Assembly (NCBI GenBank): GCA_048498995.1
Contig: JBEHWX010000140.1
Span: 1-11,782 of the forward strand
Source of the DNA: JBEHWX01 sp048498995
Lineage (GTDB): Bacteria; Bacteroidota; Ignavibacteria; OLB7
Direction of reading: 5' to 3'
Length of the DNA: 11,782 nt
Part shown: positions 1-6,498 of the stretch, piece by piece
Numbering within the stretch: position 1 is the stretch's first letter
How the letters are laid out: each line of letters begins with the position of its first letter
Made by a program: the position numbers and the translations under genes
The notes under the pieces: generated by a model
What the model was told of the DNA's origin: nothing
What the model saw: only the letters and a program-made list of their open reading frames with translations
The model's database searches: none

Positions 1-1
1 C

Positions 2-268
2 GTGCATGCGGTCTTCAACCTGCTGTATGCCGCGATCTCGCCTGCGCACAGCGGCTTCGACCGCGTGCTGCTGGGAAAGCGCGGTTTCCAGACCGAGGCC
101 TATGCGCACTATCTCCATCACAAGTACTTCGAATGCAACTATGCGGACGGCGCGATCCCGCTCGACCGCTGGTTCAGCAGTTTCCACGACGGCTCCGACG
201 AAGCGCATGCGGCGATGGGCCGCCGCATCAAGGCGCGCCACGCAAGCCGGATGAGTGGAGCGTCATGA
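2..268 (+). CDS. Sterol desaturase / fatty acid hydroxylase family protein, C-terminal part (5' end outside window)
   Basis: This is the last 88 codons of a gene that begins before the window; the reading frame is open to the left edge. The visible part carries an HxxHH motif (H36-Y-L-H39-H40 counted from the first visible codon), followed by KYFECNYADG and PLDRWFSSFHDG. That is the usual C-terminal signature of the membrane di-iron fatty acid hydroxylase/sterol desaturase superfamily, in which the histidines bind two irons and oxygen hydroxylates or desaturates a lipid. The preceding hydrophobic stretch (AVFNLLYAAISPAHSG) fits the last membrane-associated segment. The substrate cannot be deduced. 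The stop codon overlaps the next start as ATGA (265-268), so this gene, the 35-residue peptide gene and the substrate-binding protein gene look like one operon. Confidence 0.8.
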   Translation: MHAVFNLLYAAISPAHSGFDRVLLGKRGFQTEAYAHYLHHKYFECNYADGAIPLDRWFSSFHDGSDEAHAAMGRRIKARHASRMSGAS

Positions 269-372
269 AGCAGGAATTCCGCCAGCCGAAGAAAAAGCAG
301 CCCGTTGCCAGAACCGGCGGAAAAGCGGGCGCCAAGCGAATGCATCACACCAACAGGGAGGGTGAACGATGA
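265..372 (+). CDS. Small basic 35-residue peptide of unknown function
   Basis: This short frame starts inside the ATGA overlap with the desaturase gene and ends inside a second ATGA overlap with the substrate-binding protein gene at 369. A GGAG at 257-260 lies 4 nt before its start. The peptide begins MKQEFRQPKKKQPVARTGG and is rich in Lys and Arg, with no hydrophobic segment and no recognisable domain. The tight overlap on both sides argues that it is translated, at least as a coupling leader for the downstream gene. The downstream gene also has its own strong Shine-Dalgarno, so the frame could be incidental. No function is assigned. Confidence 0.45.
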   Translation: MKQEFRQPKKKQPVARTGGKAGAKRMHHTNREGER

Positions 373-1220
373 GTGCCAATAAGCAGACCCGGCGCGGGAT
401 CAGCCGCCGGAAAGTCCTCAAGGGCGGCGCCAGCCTCGCGATCGGCGCGACGCTGATGACATCGCTGGTGCGCAGCACGCCGGCCCGCGCGGCGGGCGGC
501 AAGGTGATCATCGGCGCCTTCGCCGACGGCGGCCTCACGCCGCTGAAGGAGAAGATCTTTCCGCTGGCCAAGTCCGAAGGCGGTTTCGACGTCCAGTTCC
601 TGGAGGATGAATACGGCGTCACGTTGGAGAAGTGGTTCGCCGACGCGCAGAATGCTGCCGGGCAATACGACATCTATCTGCTCGACGATCCCTGGGTCCC
701 GCAGTTCGGCGCGGCTGAGGTGCTGGAGGATCTCGGGGCGGCCGGCATCGATGCCAGCGACAAGGATTGGATCGCGCCGATGGCCGAGATGGGCTACTGG
801 CCGCCGCGCCAGGGCCCGCGCGTGAAGGGGTTCGAAAGCGCCGACCCGAAGCTGATCTGCGTGCCCTTCGTCGGCGACCTGCAGACCCTGACCTACCGCA
901 ACGACGTCTATGGCGACGCGCCGCCGGCGACCTGGGACGAGCTCATCGCCAAGGGCAAGGAAGGCGTCGCCGCGGGCAAGATCAAGTATCCGGTGGTGTT
1001 TCGCGGCGTCTCCGGCGGTCCGATCGTCGCCAGTTGGTCGCCGATCCTGCTGTCGTTCGGCGGCGATTTCTTCGACGACAAGTGGAACCCGATCTTCAAC
1101 TCGCCCGCCGGCAAGGGGGTCGGCATCCTCTACCGCAAGGGAGAGGTTGTCCGCCGGATCAAGGAGGAGGAGATCGTCTCGGCGCTTCTGGAGGAGGTCG
1201 AGAAGTTCCAGCCGGAGTGA
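369..1220 (+). CDS. ABC transporter extracellular substrate-binding protein, truncated and fused to an unrelated tail
   Basis: The N terminus has a twin-arginine signal (SRRKVLK, residues 12-18), a hydrophobic stretch and a likely cleavage site after ARA (about residue 41), so the folded protein would be exported through Tat. Residues 45-249 resemble family-1 sugar-type substrate-binding proteins: DIYLLDDPWVPQF, VPFVGDLQTLTYRNDVYG, PPATWDELI, and FGGDFFDDKWNPIFNSPAGK. Family members usually run to about 420-450 residues; this one has 283. After the NSPAGK segment (nt 1115) the expected C-terminal lobe is missing. It is replaced by 34 charged residues (YRKGEVVRRIKEEEIVSALL...) that do not look like this family. 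The start at 369 is supported by AGGGAGGGTG at 355-364. Without its second lobe the protein is unlikely to bind ligand normally. No permease or ATPase gene follows in the window. Confidence 0.75.
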   Translation: MSANKQTRRGISRRKVLKGGASLAIGATLMTSLVRSTPARAAGGKVIIGAFADGGLTPLKEKIFPLAKSEGGFDVQFLEDEYGVTLEKWFADAQNAAGQYDIYLLDDPWVPQFGAAEVLEDLGAAGIDASDKDWIAPMAEMGYWPPRQGPRVKGFESADPKLICVPFVGDLQTLTYRNDVYGDAPPATWDELIAKGKEGVAAGKIKYPVVFRGVSGGPIVASWSPILLSFGGDFFDDKWNPIFNSPAGKGVGILYRKGEVVRRIKEEEIVSALLEEVEKFQPE

Positions 1221-1253
1221 GGCCCCGCCCCGCTCCGATCGATGAAGCATCCT

Positions 1254-1283
1254 CGAAGGGCGCGCCGCATGGCGCGCCCTTCG
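1254..1283 (+). terminator. Strong GC-rich hairpin, probable transcription terminator
   Basis: A perfect 13-bp stem (1254-1266 with 1271-1283) closes on a GCAT tetraloop, 33 nt after the stop of the substrate-binding protein gene. The following bases are only mildly T-rich (TCGTTCATG), so termination may rely on the stability of the stem. Its place at the end of a coupled gene row and before an unrelated gene supports a terminator role. Confidence 0.65.
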
Positions 1284-1382
1284 TCGTTCATGGAGTCCCG
1301 CGGAAGATCTCGCGAACGATCCCCCGCGACCGTACCACGCTTCCTGGTAACACGCTTCACGGCACGACGTGCGAAGTCACAT

Positions 1383-1404
1383 CCCCGGCCGCCGAGGGCC
1401 GGGG
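1383..1404 (+). other. Second hairpin in the 1221-1429 spacer
   Basis: An 8-bp perfect inverted repeat (CCCCGGCC at 1383-1390, GGCCGGGG at 1397-1404) has a 6-nt loop. It sits 25 nt before the start codon of the isomerase-like gene. It could be a second terminator stem, or a leader structure affecting translation of that gene, which has no clear Shine-Dalgarno. The position does not decide between the two. Confidence 0.4.
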
Positions 1405-1429
1405 CATTCCTCACGATCATGGAACCGGC

Positions 1430-2290
1430 ATGAGCATCTTCCCCACGGGGCGCGACGGCGCGCCGCCGATTCAGGTCCTCGATCTGTTCGATCCACTCAA
1501 CGACCGCCTGGTGGCGCTCCTGGCCGGACTCCCCCGCCACGAGTGGGAGCGCCCCACGATCTGCTCCCGCTGGAGCGTGAAGGATATCGCCGCGCACCTG
1601 CTCGACGGCATGATGCGCCGCCTCTCGATCCACCGCGACGGCTTCGCCGGCGATCCGCCGGGAGCGATGGGATCGTACAACGACCTTCTCGCCTACCTCG
1701 ACCGGCTCAACGCCGACTGGGTCGCGGCGATGCGCAGGATAAGTCCCGGGATGCTGGTGGAGCTGCTTCGGATGTATGGCCCTCAGGTGGCCACGTTCTT
1801 CCGGACGCTCGACCCGTTCGCCCCGGCGATCTTTTCGGTTGCCTGGGCCGGCCAGACGAGCTCGCCGACATGGTTCGACGTGGCCCGCGACTACACCGAG
1901 CAGTGGCTCCATCAGCAGCAGATCCGGCTGGCCGTCGGCGCGCCGGGCGCGATGGAGCCCGAGATCTATCATCCGGTGCTCGCCACCTTCCTGCTGGCGC
2001 TCCCCCATACCTATCGCGATGTGGATGCCGCTAATGGAACGGTCGTGCGGGTGGTGATCGACGGCGAGGCGGGCGGCCGATGGAGCATCGTCCGCGCCGA
2101 CGGAGCCTGGCATCGAGCCGATGATCCCGCGACGGCCACGGCAACCGTGACGATCCCGCAGGATCTGGCCTGGCGGCTCTTCAGCAGGGGGATCCGCCCC
2201 GACGCGCCGGAAGCGCGCAGTCGCGTGGCGATCAATGGGGACGCGGAGCTCGGCGCGGTGGCGCTCTCGATGATCTCGGTGATGGCCTGA
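1430..2290 (+). CDS. Maleylpyruvate isomerase N-terminal (DinB-fold) domain protein with SCP2-like C-terminal part
   Basis: The 286-residue protein opens with a four-helix DinB-like domain of the mycothiol-dependent maleylpyruvate isomerase (MDMPI) family. It has the hallmark W-S-V-K-D-I-A-A-H-L at 48-57 and DYTEQWLHQQQIR at 154-166. H56, E157 and H161 fit the family's His-Glu-His divalent metal triad. The C-terminal part (about 200-286: TATVTIPQDLAWRLFSRG, INGDAELGAVALSM) resembles the SCP2/MDMPI C-terminal domain. Relatives act in thiol-dependent isomerisation or transfer, but most genomic copies have no assigned substrate. No aromatic-catabolism genes lie nearby, so a gentisate-pathway role is not supported. 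The start is the ATG at 1430; the ATG at 1419 is in another frame and meets a stop at once. The ribosome binding site is weak. The protein reads as intact. Confidence 0.8.
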   Translation: MSIFPTGRDGAPPIQVLDLFDPLNDRLVALLAGLPRHEWERPTICSRWSVKDIAAHLLDGMMRRLSIHRDGFAGDPPGAMGSYNDLLAYLDRLNADWVAAMRRISPGMLVELLRMYGPQVATFFRTLDPFAPAIFSVAWAGQTSSPTWFDVARDYTEQWLHQQQIRLAVGAPGAMEPEIYHPVLATFLLALPHTYRDVDAANGTVVRVVIDGEAGGRWSIVRADGAWHRADDPATATATVTIPQDLAWRLFSRGIRPDAPEARSRVAINGDAELGAVALSMISVMA

Positions 2291-2437
2291 GGCCGTTCGC
2301 GCGGAGCCATCGCGCGTTGCAAACGGGCTCCGGCGCGTCCATTCAGGAGCCGCATCCGGCCCGCGTGGCCTGACGCGTCACGCCCGAACATCGATCCCTC
2401 AGCCTTCAGCTTCACGAGCACCGACACGAGGAGAACC

Positions 2438-3343
2438 ATGAGCAACGACAGGCATGCCGCTTCCTCCGCCACGCCGCGCGATCTCTGGCTCACCTGGCTC
2501 GAGCACCGGCGCGCCGCCGGCGCCGAGGGACAGCGCAATCTGGAGGGGGGCATGGCACGGCTCCGCGATCAGTTGCTCGACCTCGCCGACGTGAAGGAAG
2601 GAGAGACCGTTCTGGACGTGGGGACCGGCACCGGGCTGATCGCCTTCGGCGCGCTCGAGCGGGTGGGGCCCGAGGGGAAGGTGATCTTCAGCGATATCTC
2701 GGAGGATTGCCTGGCCCACTGCCGCCAGCGGGCCGCCGAGGAGAAGATCGACTCCTTCTGCGACTTCGCCGCCGCCCCGATCGAGGACCTTTCCCCGATC
2801 CCCGACTCGAGCGTGGATCTGGTGACGATGCGCTCCGTGCTGATCTACTCCGACCGGAAGCCGGAAGCGCTCAGCGAGATCTTCCGCGTGCTCCGTCCGG
2901 GAGGACGACTGGCGCTCTTCGAGCCGATCAACTCGTTCGGGCTGGAGAGCCCGGAGCATCTGTTCCGCGGGCATGACGCGCGGCCGATCCTGGAGATCGT
3001 GGCCAAGGTCCGCGCCGCGATCGAGGCGCATCAGCCGCTGCGCGGGAGCACGCTGACCGACTTCGACGAGCGGGATCTGCTCCGATGGATGCAGGAAGCG
3101 GGGTTCGACGAGATGCGGATGGAATACACGGCGATGATCGGCGAGGCTCCCCCGCAGGAGTGGGCGCAGTTCCACGCCACCGCGCCGAACCCGCTGACGC
3201 TGACGCTGGAGGAAGCGGTGGCCCGCTCCCTGACGCCGGAGGAAACCGAAAGCTTCGTGCGGCATTTCCGCCCGAAGGTGGAGCATGGAACCGCGCGCGT
3301 GCGCCGCGCCTATCTCTTCATGGTCGCCTACAAGGCCGCGTAA
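2438..3343 (+). CDS. Class I SAM-dependent methyltransferase
   Basis: The 301-residue protein has a clear Rossmann-fold methyltransferase core. Motif I is VLDVGTGTGLIAFGA (58-72), binding S-adenosylmethionine. The acidic residue at the end of strand 2 is D86 in KVIFSDIS. APIEDL follows at 113-118, and the post-core motif VLRPGGRLALFEPI lies at 151-164, as in the Methyltransf_11/UbiE-like group. An extra C-terminal region of about 135 residues (167-301) containing helices and a final strand (RRAYLFMVAYKA) probably shapes the acceptor pocket. The substrate is unknown. A good Shine-Dalgarno (GAGGAG, about 6 nt before the ATG) fixes the start. It follows the MDMPI-like gene by 147 bp in the same direction, but that spacing does not require co-transcription. 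Confidence 0.87.
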   Translation: MSNDRHAASSATPRDLWLTWLEHRRAAGAEGQRNLEGGMARLRDQLLDLADVKEGETVLDVGTGTGLIAFGALERVGPEGKVIFSDISEDCLAHCRQRAAEEKIDSFCDFAAAPIEDLSPIPDSSVDLVTMRSVLIYSDRKPEALSEIFRVLRPGGRLALFEPINSFGLESPEHLFRGHDARPILEIVAKVRAAIEAHQPLRGSTLTDFDERDLLRWMQEAGFDEMRMEYTAMIGEAPPQEWAQFHATAPNPLTLTLEEAVARSLTPEETESFVRHFRPKVEHGTARVRRAYLFMVAYKAA

Positions 3344-3371
3344 GGACGGCTCCTCGTGGCCGCCCTCATGT

Positions 3372-3405
3372 CGTGGACGCACCCGTTCCGTGGACGCACC
3401 CGTTC
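3372..3405. repeat. 17-bp perfect tandem duplication
   Basis: The unit CGTGGACGCACCCGTTC occurs twice head to tail (3372-3388 and 3389-3405) and begins a third time (CGTG). It lies in the 126-bp spacer between the convergent methyltransferase and membrane-protein genes. Its second copy can pair imperfectly with GTGCGCGTCC just after it. A 7-bp inverted repeat (3358-3364 with 3435-3441) frames the region. This is probably a slippage duplication inside a bidirectional terminator area. Confidence 0.9.
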
Positions 3406-3469
3406 CGTGCGCGTCCTGGTCCCCGTCTCCTCATGGCGGCCCATCGTGGCGCTCCGGCCGCGCGAAGCG

Positions 3470-4204
3470 TCAGGTCAACGCGTCCTTGCCGGTCGACCGG
3501 ATCATCCGGATCAGGAACGCGCCGTGGATGGCGCCACAGAGAGCACCGGCAAGCGTGATCGTTTCCAGGCCGAGCGCGATGGTCTCGAGCGTCACGCCGA
3601 GGCGGGCGATCGAGCCGGCGCCGATGAAGACCACCGGCATCGCGACCATCCAGGCCAGGATGTTCCCGAGAATCCAGAGGCTCGGGCGCTCCACGTGGGA
3701 GCCGAGCACGCGCGCCTGCGGGAACCCGAGAATCGCCCCGAGCCCTCCCCCCATGGCCGCGGCAAGCAGATAGATCGTGCCGCGATCGATCGTCGTCGGC
3801 ACCGAGCCGTCCGGCGCCGCGCCGCTCATCAGCAGGCTCGGCAGCATCCCGAGCGCCCAGGCGATCACCGCGCCGGTCACCGTGGCGCCGATCCACTGGC
3901 GGCGATGCAGCGAATGGAACGGACGCCGGAGCACGAGCCATTGCGCCATGCCGACGACGAACCCCTCGACCGCGCCGGCCAGGATCATCGTGGCGGAGAA
4001 GAGAAGATGCCCCGGAAAGGATTCCTCGGCTAGAAATGCCGGACCGGCGATGGTGGCGATGCCGGCCACCGCCCCGAGCCCGACGAGCTCCCCGAGAGCG
4101 TTCGCGACGATCCAGCGGAGCCAGAGCCGGCTCGAGGATTCGGCCAGCTCCACGCGCGACGGCCTGTCGGCGAGCTCGGCGATGATCGTATGATTGATTG
4201 CCAT
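3470..4204 (-). CDS. Multi-pass integral membrane protein with internal repeats, function unknown
   Basis: The 244-residue protein is predicted by eye to have about six membrane segments (near 31-53, 65-87, 105-127, 143-162, 175-197, 207-232). A charged cytosolic N terminus of about 28 residues precedes them. Two internal units look related. Each has a glycine-rich helix ending in G-x-x-Q-x-x-V-L (GFVVGMAQWLVLRR at 81-94; GAILGFPQARVLGS at 156-169), a short charged loop, a Trp (W104; W177), and a second hydrophobic helix ending in a glycine or proline. A degenerate third copy is GAIHGAFLIRMIR at 224-236. This GxxQWxVLR repeat pattern is seen in uncharacterised membrane proteins of several environmental phyla. 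It lies 46 nt downstream of hemG on the same strand and is probably co-transcribed with it. The ribosome binding site is weak. No transport or catalytic motif is recognised. Confidence 0.75.
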   Translation of the reverse strand: MAINHTIIAELADRPSRVELAESSSRLWLRWIVANALGELVGLGAVAGIATIAGPAFLAEESFPGHLLFSATMILAGAVEGFVVGMAQWLVLRRPFHSLHRRQWIGATVTGAVIAWALGMLPSLLMSGAAPDGSVPTTIDRGTIYLLAAAMGGGLGAILGFPQARVLGSHVERPSLWILGNILAWMVAMPVVFIGAGSIARLGVTLETIALGLETITLAGALCGAIHGAFLIRMIRSTGKDALT

Positions 4205-4247
4205 GGCTGGATTGGAATTGATGATCGGATACGTTGCGTGAGCCGCC

Positions 4248-4267
4248 CGGTCACGGGCCGGTGACCG
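4248..4267 (-). other. Hairpin spanning the hemG stop codon
   Basis: A 7-bp inverted repeat (CGGTCAC at 4248-4254 with GTGACCG at 4261-4267, 6-nt loop) overlaps the last codons and the stop of hemG. It has no T-run after it on the minus strand, so strong termination before the membrane-protein gene is doubtful. It may only damp read-through or protect the hemG message. Confidence 0.3.
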
Positions 4268-4835
4268 CCGACTCCCCCGCCGGATGCGCGGCGTGGGCGT
4301 CGAACGGGGCCAGGAACGACGCGGCGAAGCGCGCCACCTCCCCCCAGTCGGTGTAGTCGTGGTCCCGCGAGGTGTCGGTGGAGAGCCCGCCGCTGCTCGC
4401 GACGAAGCGCATCATCAGCCGCATCGGCCAGGAATACCGGCTGTAGAGGAGCGCGCCGGCGAAATGCCCGACCAGCCCCGGACTCCATCCCTGGCCGGTC
4501 AGCGTCCTGGAGACCAGCTCCCGCTCCTCGGCGTGGGACTTCTCCCGCCGCGACGCGACCGACAGCCCGACCGCGAAGAACGCCGTCGGCTGCACCGCGA
4601 GCGTGTCGTGATGCCGCGCGATGAAATGAAGGAGCCCCTGGGAGAAGTGCCCCCCGTGGATCGATCCGCCGATCACCACGCCGTCGTAGCCGTCGACCCT
4701 CAGGTCATCCGGAGGGCTCTCGACATCGACGAGGGTGACCTGATGGCCGCGCTGTCGCGCAACGTCGGCGATGCGCTGCGCGATCCGCTCCACCTGACCG
4801 TGCAGCGACGCGTAGGCGATGAGAAGTCTGCTCAT
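4251..4835 (-). CDS. hemG: Flavodoxin-like menaquinone-dependent protoporphyrinogen IX oxidase (HemG type)
   Basis: The 194-residue protein is close in length to E. coli HemG (181) and shares its landmarks. These are an N-terminal FMN-binding strand-loop-helix (LLIAYASLHGQVERIAQRIA, 4-23), DGVVIGGSIHGGHF (51-64), FFAVGLSVASRREKS (86-100), and the C-terminal block GALLYSRYSWPMRLMMRF (127-144) followed by S..STDTSRDHDYTDW (148-164). HemG oxidises protoporphyrinogen IX to protoporphyrin IX at the membrane surface and passes electrons to the quinone pool. The FMN loop (ASLHGQ) is a variant of the usual TxxG-type loop, so another flavodoxin role is possible. The start ATG at 4835 has GGGAG about 8 nt upstream. 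No other haem genes are in the window; the partner downstream is an unknown membrane protein. Confidence 0.82.
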   Translation of the reverse strand: MSRLLIAYASLHGQVERIAQRIADVARQRGHQVTLVDVESPPDDLRVDGYDGVVIGGSIHGGHFSQGLLHFIARHHDTLAVQPTAFFAVGLSVASRREKSHAEERELVSRTLTGQGWSPGLVGHFAGALLYSRYSWPMRLMMRFVASSGGLSTDTSRDHDYTDWGEVARFAASFLAPFDAHAAHPAGESAVTGP

Positions 4836-5216
4836 TGCGATGCTCCCGGACTGAGATTCGTCATCGGCCGACGGCGAGACGCGAGCCCGCTTCCGATCGC
4901 GGACTCCTCTGGACGATGCTCGCCGTCGCCCCCGATGCCAACCTACCCCGGTTCGCGGCGGCAAACCATGAGCTGGGTCATGATCCGGAGGCGATCGCGC
5001 GAATGAGGCGCCGTCGGACACCGGTATCGCCGAGCATGTCGGCAACGGCATCGGGCACGAGGGTCGCGGATCTTGTCCGGCCATCGGGTGCGCCGTATCG
5101 TTGTCGCCGCGACGCACCTCTCCGGCCGCCGCTCCCTCGCGCACGAGAGCAGGGGGAATGCCCGCGGCACCGCCGGAGCCTTCGAACGATATCCCATAGC
5201 ACGAGATCGAGGAACG
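4836..5216. other. 381-bp divergent intergenic region between hemG (-) and the MoxR operon (+)
   Basis: No convincing gene or RNA gene is seen here. It must hold the promoters of both divergent units. On the minus strand TTGGCA (4941-4936) with CATCGT (4918-4913), 17-bp spacing, is a weak candidate for hemG. On the plus strand the better candidate is at 5073-5101. A plus-strand frame runs in from a TTG at 5073 to join the MoxR gene, but its residues (SGHRVRRIVVAATHLSG...) do not resemble a MoxR N terminus and are better read as leader. Confidence 0.5.
5073..5101 (+). promoter_or_regulatory. Candidate sigma-70-like promoter for the MoxR operon
   Basis: TTGTCC (5073-5078) and TATCGT (5096-5101) are separated by exactly 17 bp, and each matches four of six consensus positions. 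Transcription would begin near 5108, about 110 nt before the ATG at 5217. In DNA of this GC content a chance match is plausible, so this is a weak call. Confidence 0.25.
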
Positions 5217-6410
5217 ATGCAGAACAGAGCCGATCTGGAGCGCGCGGCCGCGGAGCTTCGCGAGGCGGTGGTCGCCGCCGGCAACAATCTGGTCGAGCGC
5301 GGCGCGCTCGTCGACACCATTCTTCTGGCCGCGGTCGCGCGGGAGCATCTGCTGGTGATCGGCCCTCCGGGCACCGCCAAGAGCGAGGCGGCCCGGCGCG
5401 TGGCGCGCGCCGTCGGCGGACGCTACTTCGAATACCTCCTCGGACGCTTCACCGAGCCGAGCGAGATCTTCGGTCCGGTCGACCTCCGGAGGCTCCGCGA
5501 GGGTGTGGTCGAGACGCGGACCGACGGCATGCTGCCGGAGGCGGAGATTGCGTTCCTCGACGAGATCTTCCTCGGCTCCACCGCCATTCTCAACGCCCTG
5601 CTCGGCATCCTGAACGAGCGGACGTTCCGGCGCGGGCACACCATCATGGCCGTGCCGCTGCGCCTCTGCGTCGGGGCCAGCAACACGCTGCCGACCGATC
5701 CGACGCTGGCCGCCTTCGCCGATCGCTTTCTGCTCCGCGTCTTCCTCGACGCCATTCCGGAGCCCCATCTGGAGGATCTGCTCGAAGGGGGATGGAACCT
5801 GGCCGCCGCTCCGGTCGGCATCGCGGCCCCCACCTCGCTGGCGACGCTCGACCTCGTGGCCGACGCGGTCCCCACGGTGGACCTGACCGCGATCCGTCCG
5901 ACGATCGCGCGGGCGCTCCGGCTGCTGCGCCGCGCCGGCCTCGCGCTGAGCGACCGGCGCGCGGTCAAGACGCAGAAGCTGATCGCCGCCGCCGCGGTGC
6001 TGGCCGGGCGCCTGGAGGCGACCGAGGCCGACCTCTGGCCGATCATCGCCGCCGTCCCCACCGAGGAGGAGCAGTCGGTGGCCCGCGACGCCCTGCGCGA
6101 CATGCTCGCCGGCTCGGCCAACGACGTGCTCGGCGCCGCCGCCGAGGAGGCATCGATGGGTCCGGCCGCGCGCGCGATGCGGATCGCCGCTCTCGGCGAG
6201 GGAATGCTTGCCGAGCGTCCCCCGAGCGAGAACGCCGAGGGGCTTCGCGGCTGGGGACTGAAGCTCGAGGGCGTGCTCCGGGAGATCGACGCCGGCTTTG
6301 CCCCGGAGCGGATGCCGGAGCGCCTGGCCAAGCTCCGCGCCGAGCTCGCGGCCGCGGCCACCGCCGTTCCCGTCACGGCCGTTCCCGCCACGGAGTCCGC
6401 ATCGACCTGA
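5217..6410 (+). CDS. MoxR-family AAA+ ATPase, RavA-like
   Basis: The 397-residue protein has a complete AAA+ module: Walker A GPPGTAKS (49-56), Walker B IAFLDEIF (111-118), sensor 1 in GASNTLPT (153-160, N156), arginine finger in FADRFLLR (167-174), and sensor 2 region LSDRRAVK (244-251). The stretches FEYLLGRFTEPSEIFGP (71-87) and ILNALLGILNERTFRRG (124-140) are characteristic of MoxR proteins and closest to the RavA branch. MoxR hexamers use ATP hydrolysis to remodel partner proteins, commonly presented by vWA-domain proteins. A C-terminal helical part (about 280-380) and a short Ala/Pro/Val tail (VPVTAVPATES) follow. The start at 5217 has GAGG 6 nt upstream and fits the family N terminus. 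The next gene begins 88 nt later, after a strong palindrome. The ATPase appears catalytically intact. Confidence 0.93.
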   Translation: MQNRADLERAAAELREAVVAAGNNLVERGALVDTILLAAVAREHLLVIGPPGTAKSEAARRVARAVGGRYFEYLLGRFTEPSEIFGPVDLRRLREGVVETRTDGMLPEAEIAFLDEIFLGSTAILNALLGILNERTFRRGHTIMAVPLRLCVGASNTLPTDPTLAAFADRFLLRVFLDAIPEPHLEDLLEGGWNLAAAPVGIAAPTSLATLDLVADAVPTVDLTAIRPTIARALRLLRRAGLALSDRRAVKTQKLIAAAAVLAGRLEATEADLWPIIAAVPTEEEQSVARDALRDMLAGSANDVLGAAAEEASMGPAARAMRIAALGEGMLAERPPSENAEGLRGWGLKLEGVLREIDAGFAPERMPERLAKLRAELAAAATAVPVTAVPATESAST

Positions 6411-6416
6411 GATATG

Positions 6417-6456
6417 CGCGGAAGCTCTCCCCATGCGAGGGGGGAGAGCTTCCGCG
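6417..6456. repeat. Perfect 16-bp palindrome between the ATPase gene and the rest of the operon
   Basis: The inverted repeat 6417-6432 / 6441-6456 (arm CGCGGAAGCTCTCCCC) closes on the 8-nt loop ATGCGAGG, 6 nt after the ATPase stop codon. No T-run follows (GAGACGATTC), so it is not a classic intrinsic terminator. It could be a partial terminator or an mRNA-stabilising element lowering expression of the three downstream genes relative to the ATPase, or one copy of a dispersed intergenic palindrome. Confidence 0.85.
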
Positions 6457-6498
6457 GAGACGATTCAACGACCAGCCCCGATCCACGACGACACGCGC

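Noticed and set aside
767..1429. Upstream extension of the MDMPI-like reading frame back to 767.
   Set aside because: It overlaps the substrate-binding protein gene in another frame, crosses the terminator hairpin, and has Arg-rich shadow composition. The ATG at 1430 matches the family N terminus.
2317..2345. TTGCAA and CATTCA with 17-bp spacing as a promoter for the methyltransferase gene.
   Set aside because: The -10 element matches the consensus poorly and there is no supporting feature.
2371..2380. Perfect 10-bp palindrome TGACGCGTCA, 57 nt before the methyltransferase start, a possible operator.
   Set aside because: It is short, occurs once, and no regulator gene is adjacent. In DNA of this GC content palindromes with CGCG centres are frequent.
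3372..3405. Tandem repeat considered as a CRISPR or integration-related repeat.
   Set aside because: Only two contiguous 17-bp copies with no spacers, no cas genes and no integrase in the window.
6360..6389. Imperfect 15-bp duplication at the 3' end of the MoxR gene (encoding the AVPVT / AVPAT tail).
   Set aside because: It is a short low-complexity C-terminal tail with no sign of functional significance.
4251..6434. Very long minus-strand open frame (727 codons) covering hemG and running antisense through the MoxR gene.
   Set aside because: Only its last 194 codons are hemG with a proper start and ribosome site. The rest is repetitive Arg/Gly/Glu/Asp-rich sequence mirroring the MoxR coding strand, a normal artefact in high-GC DNA.
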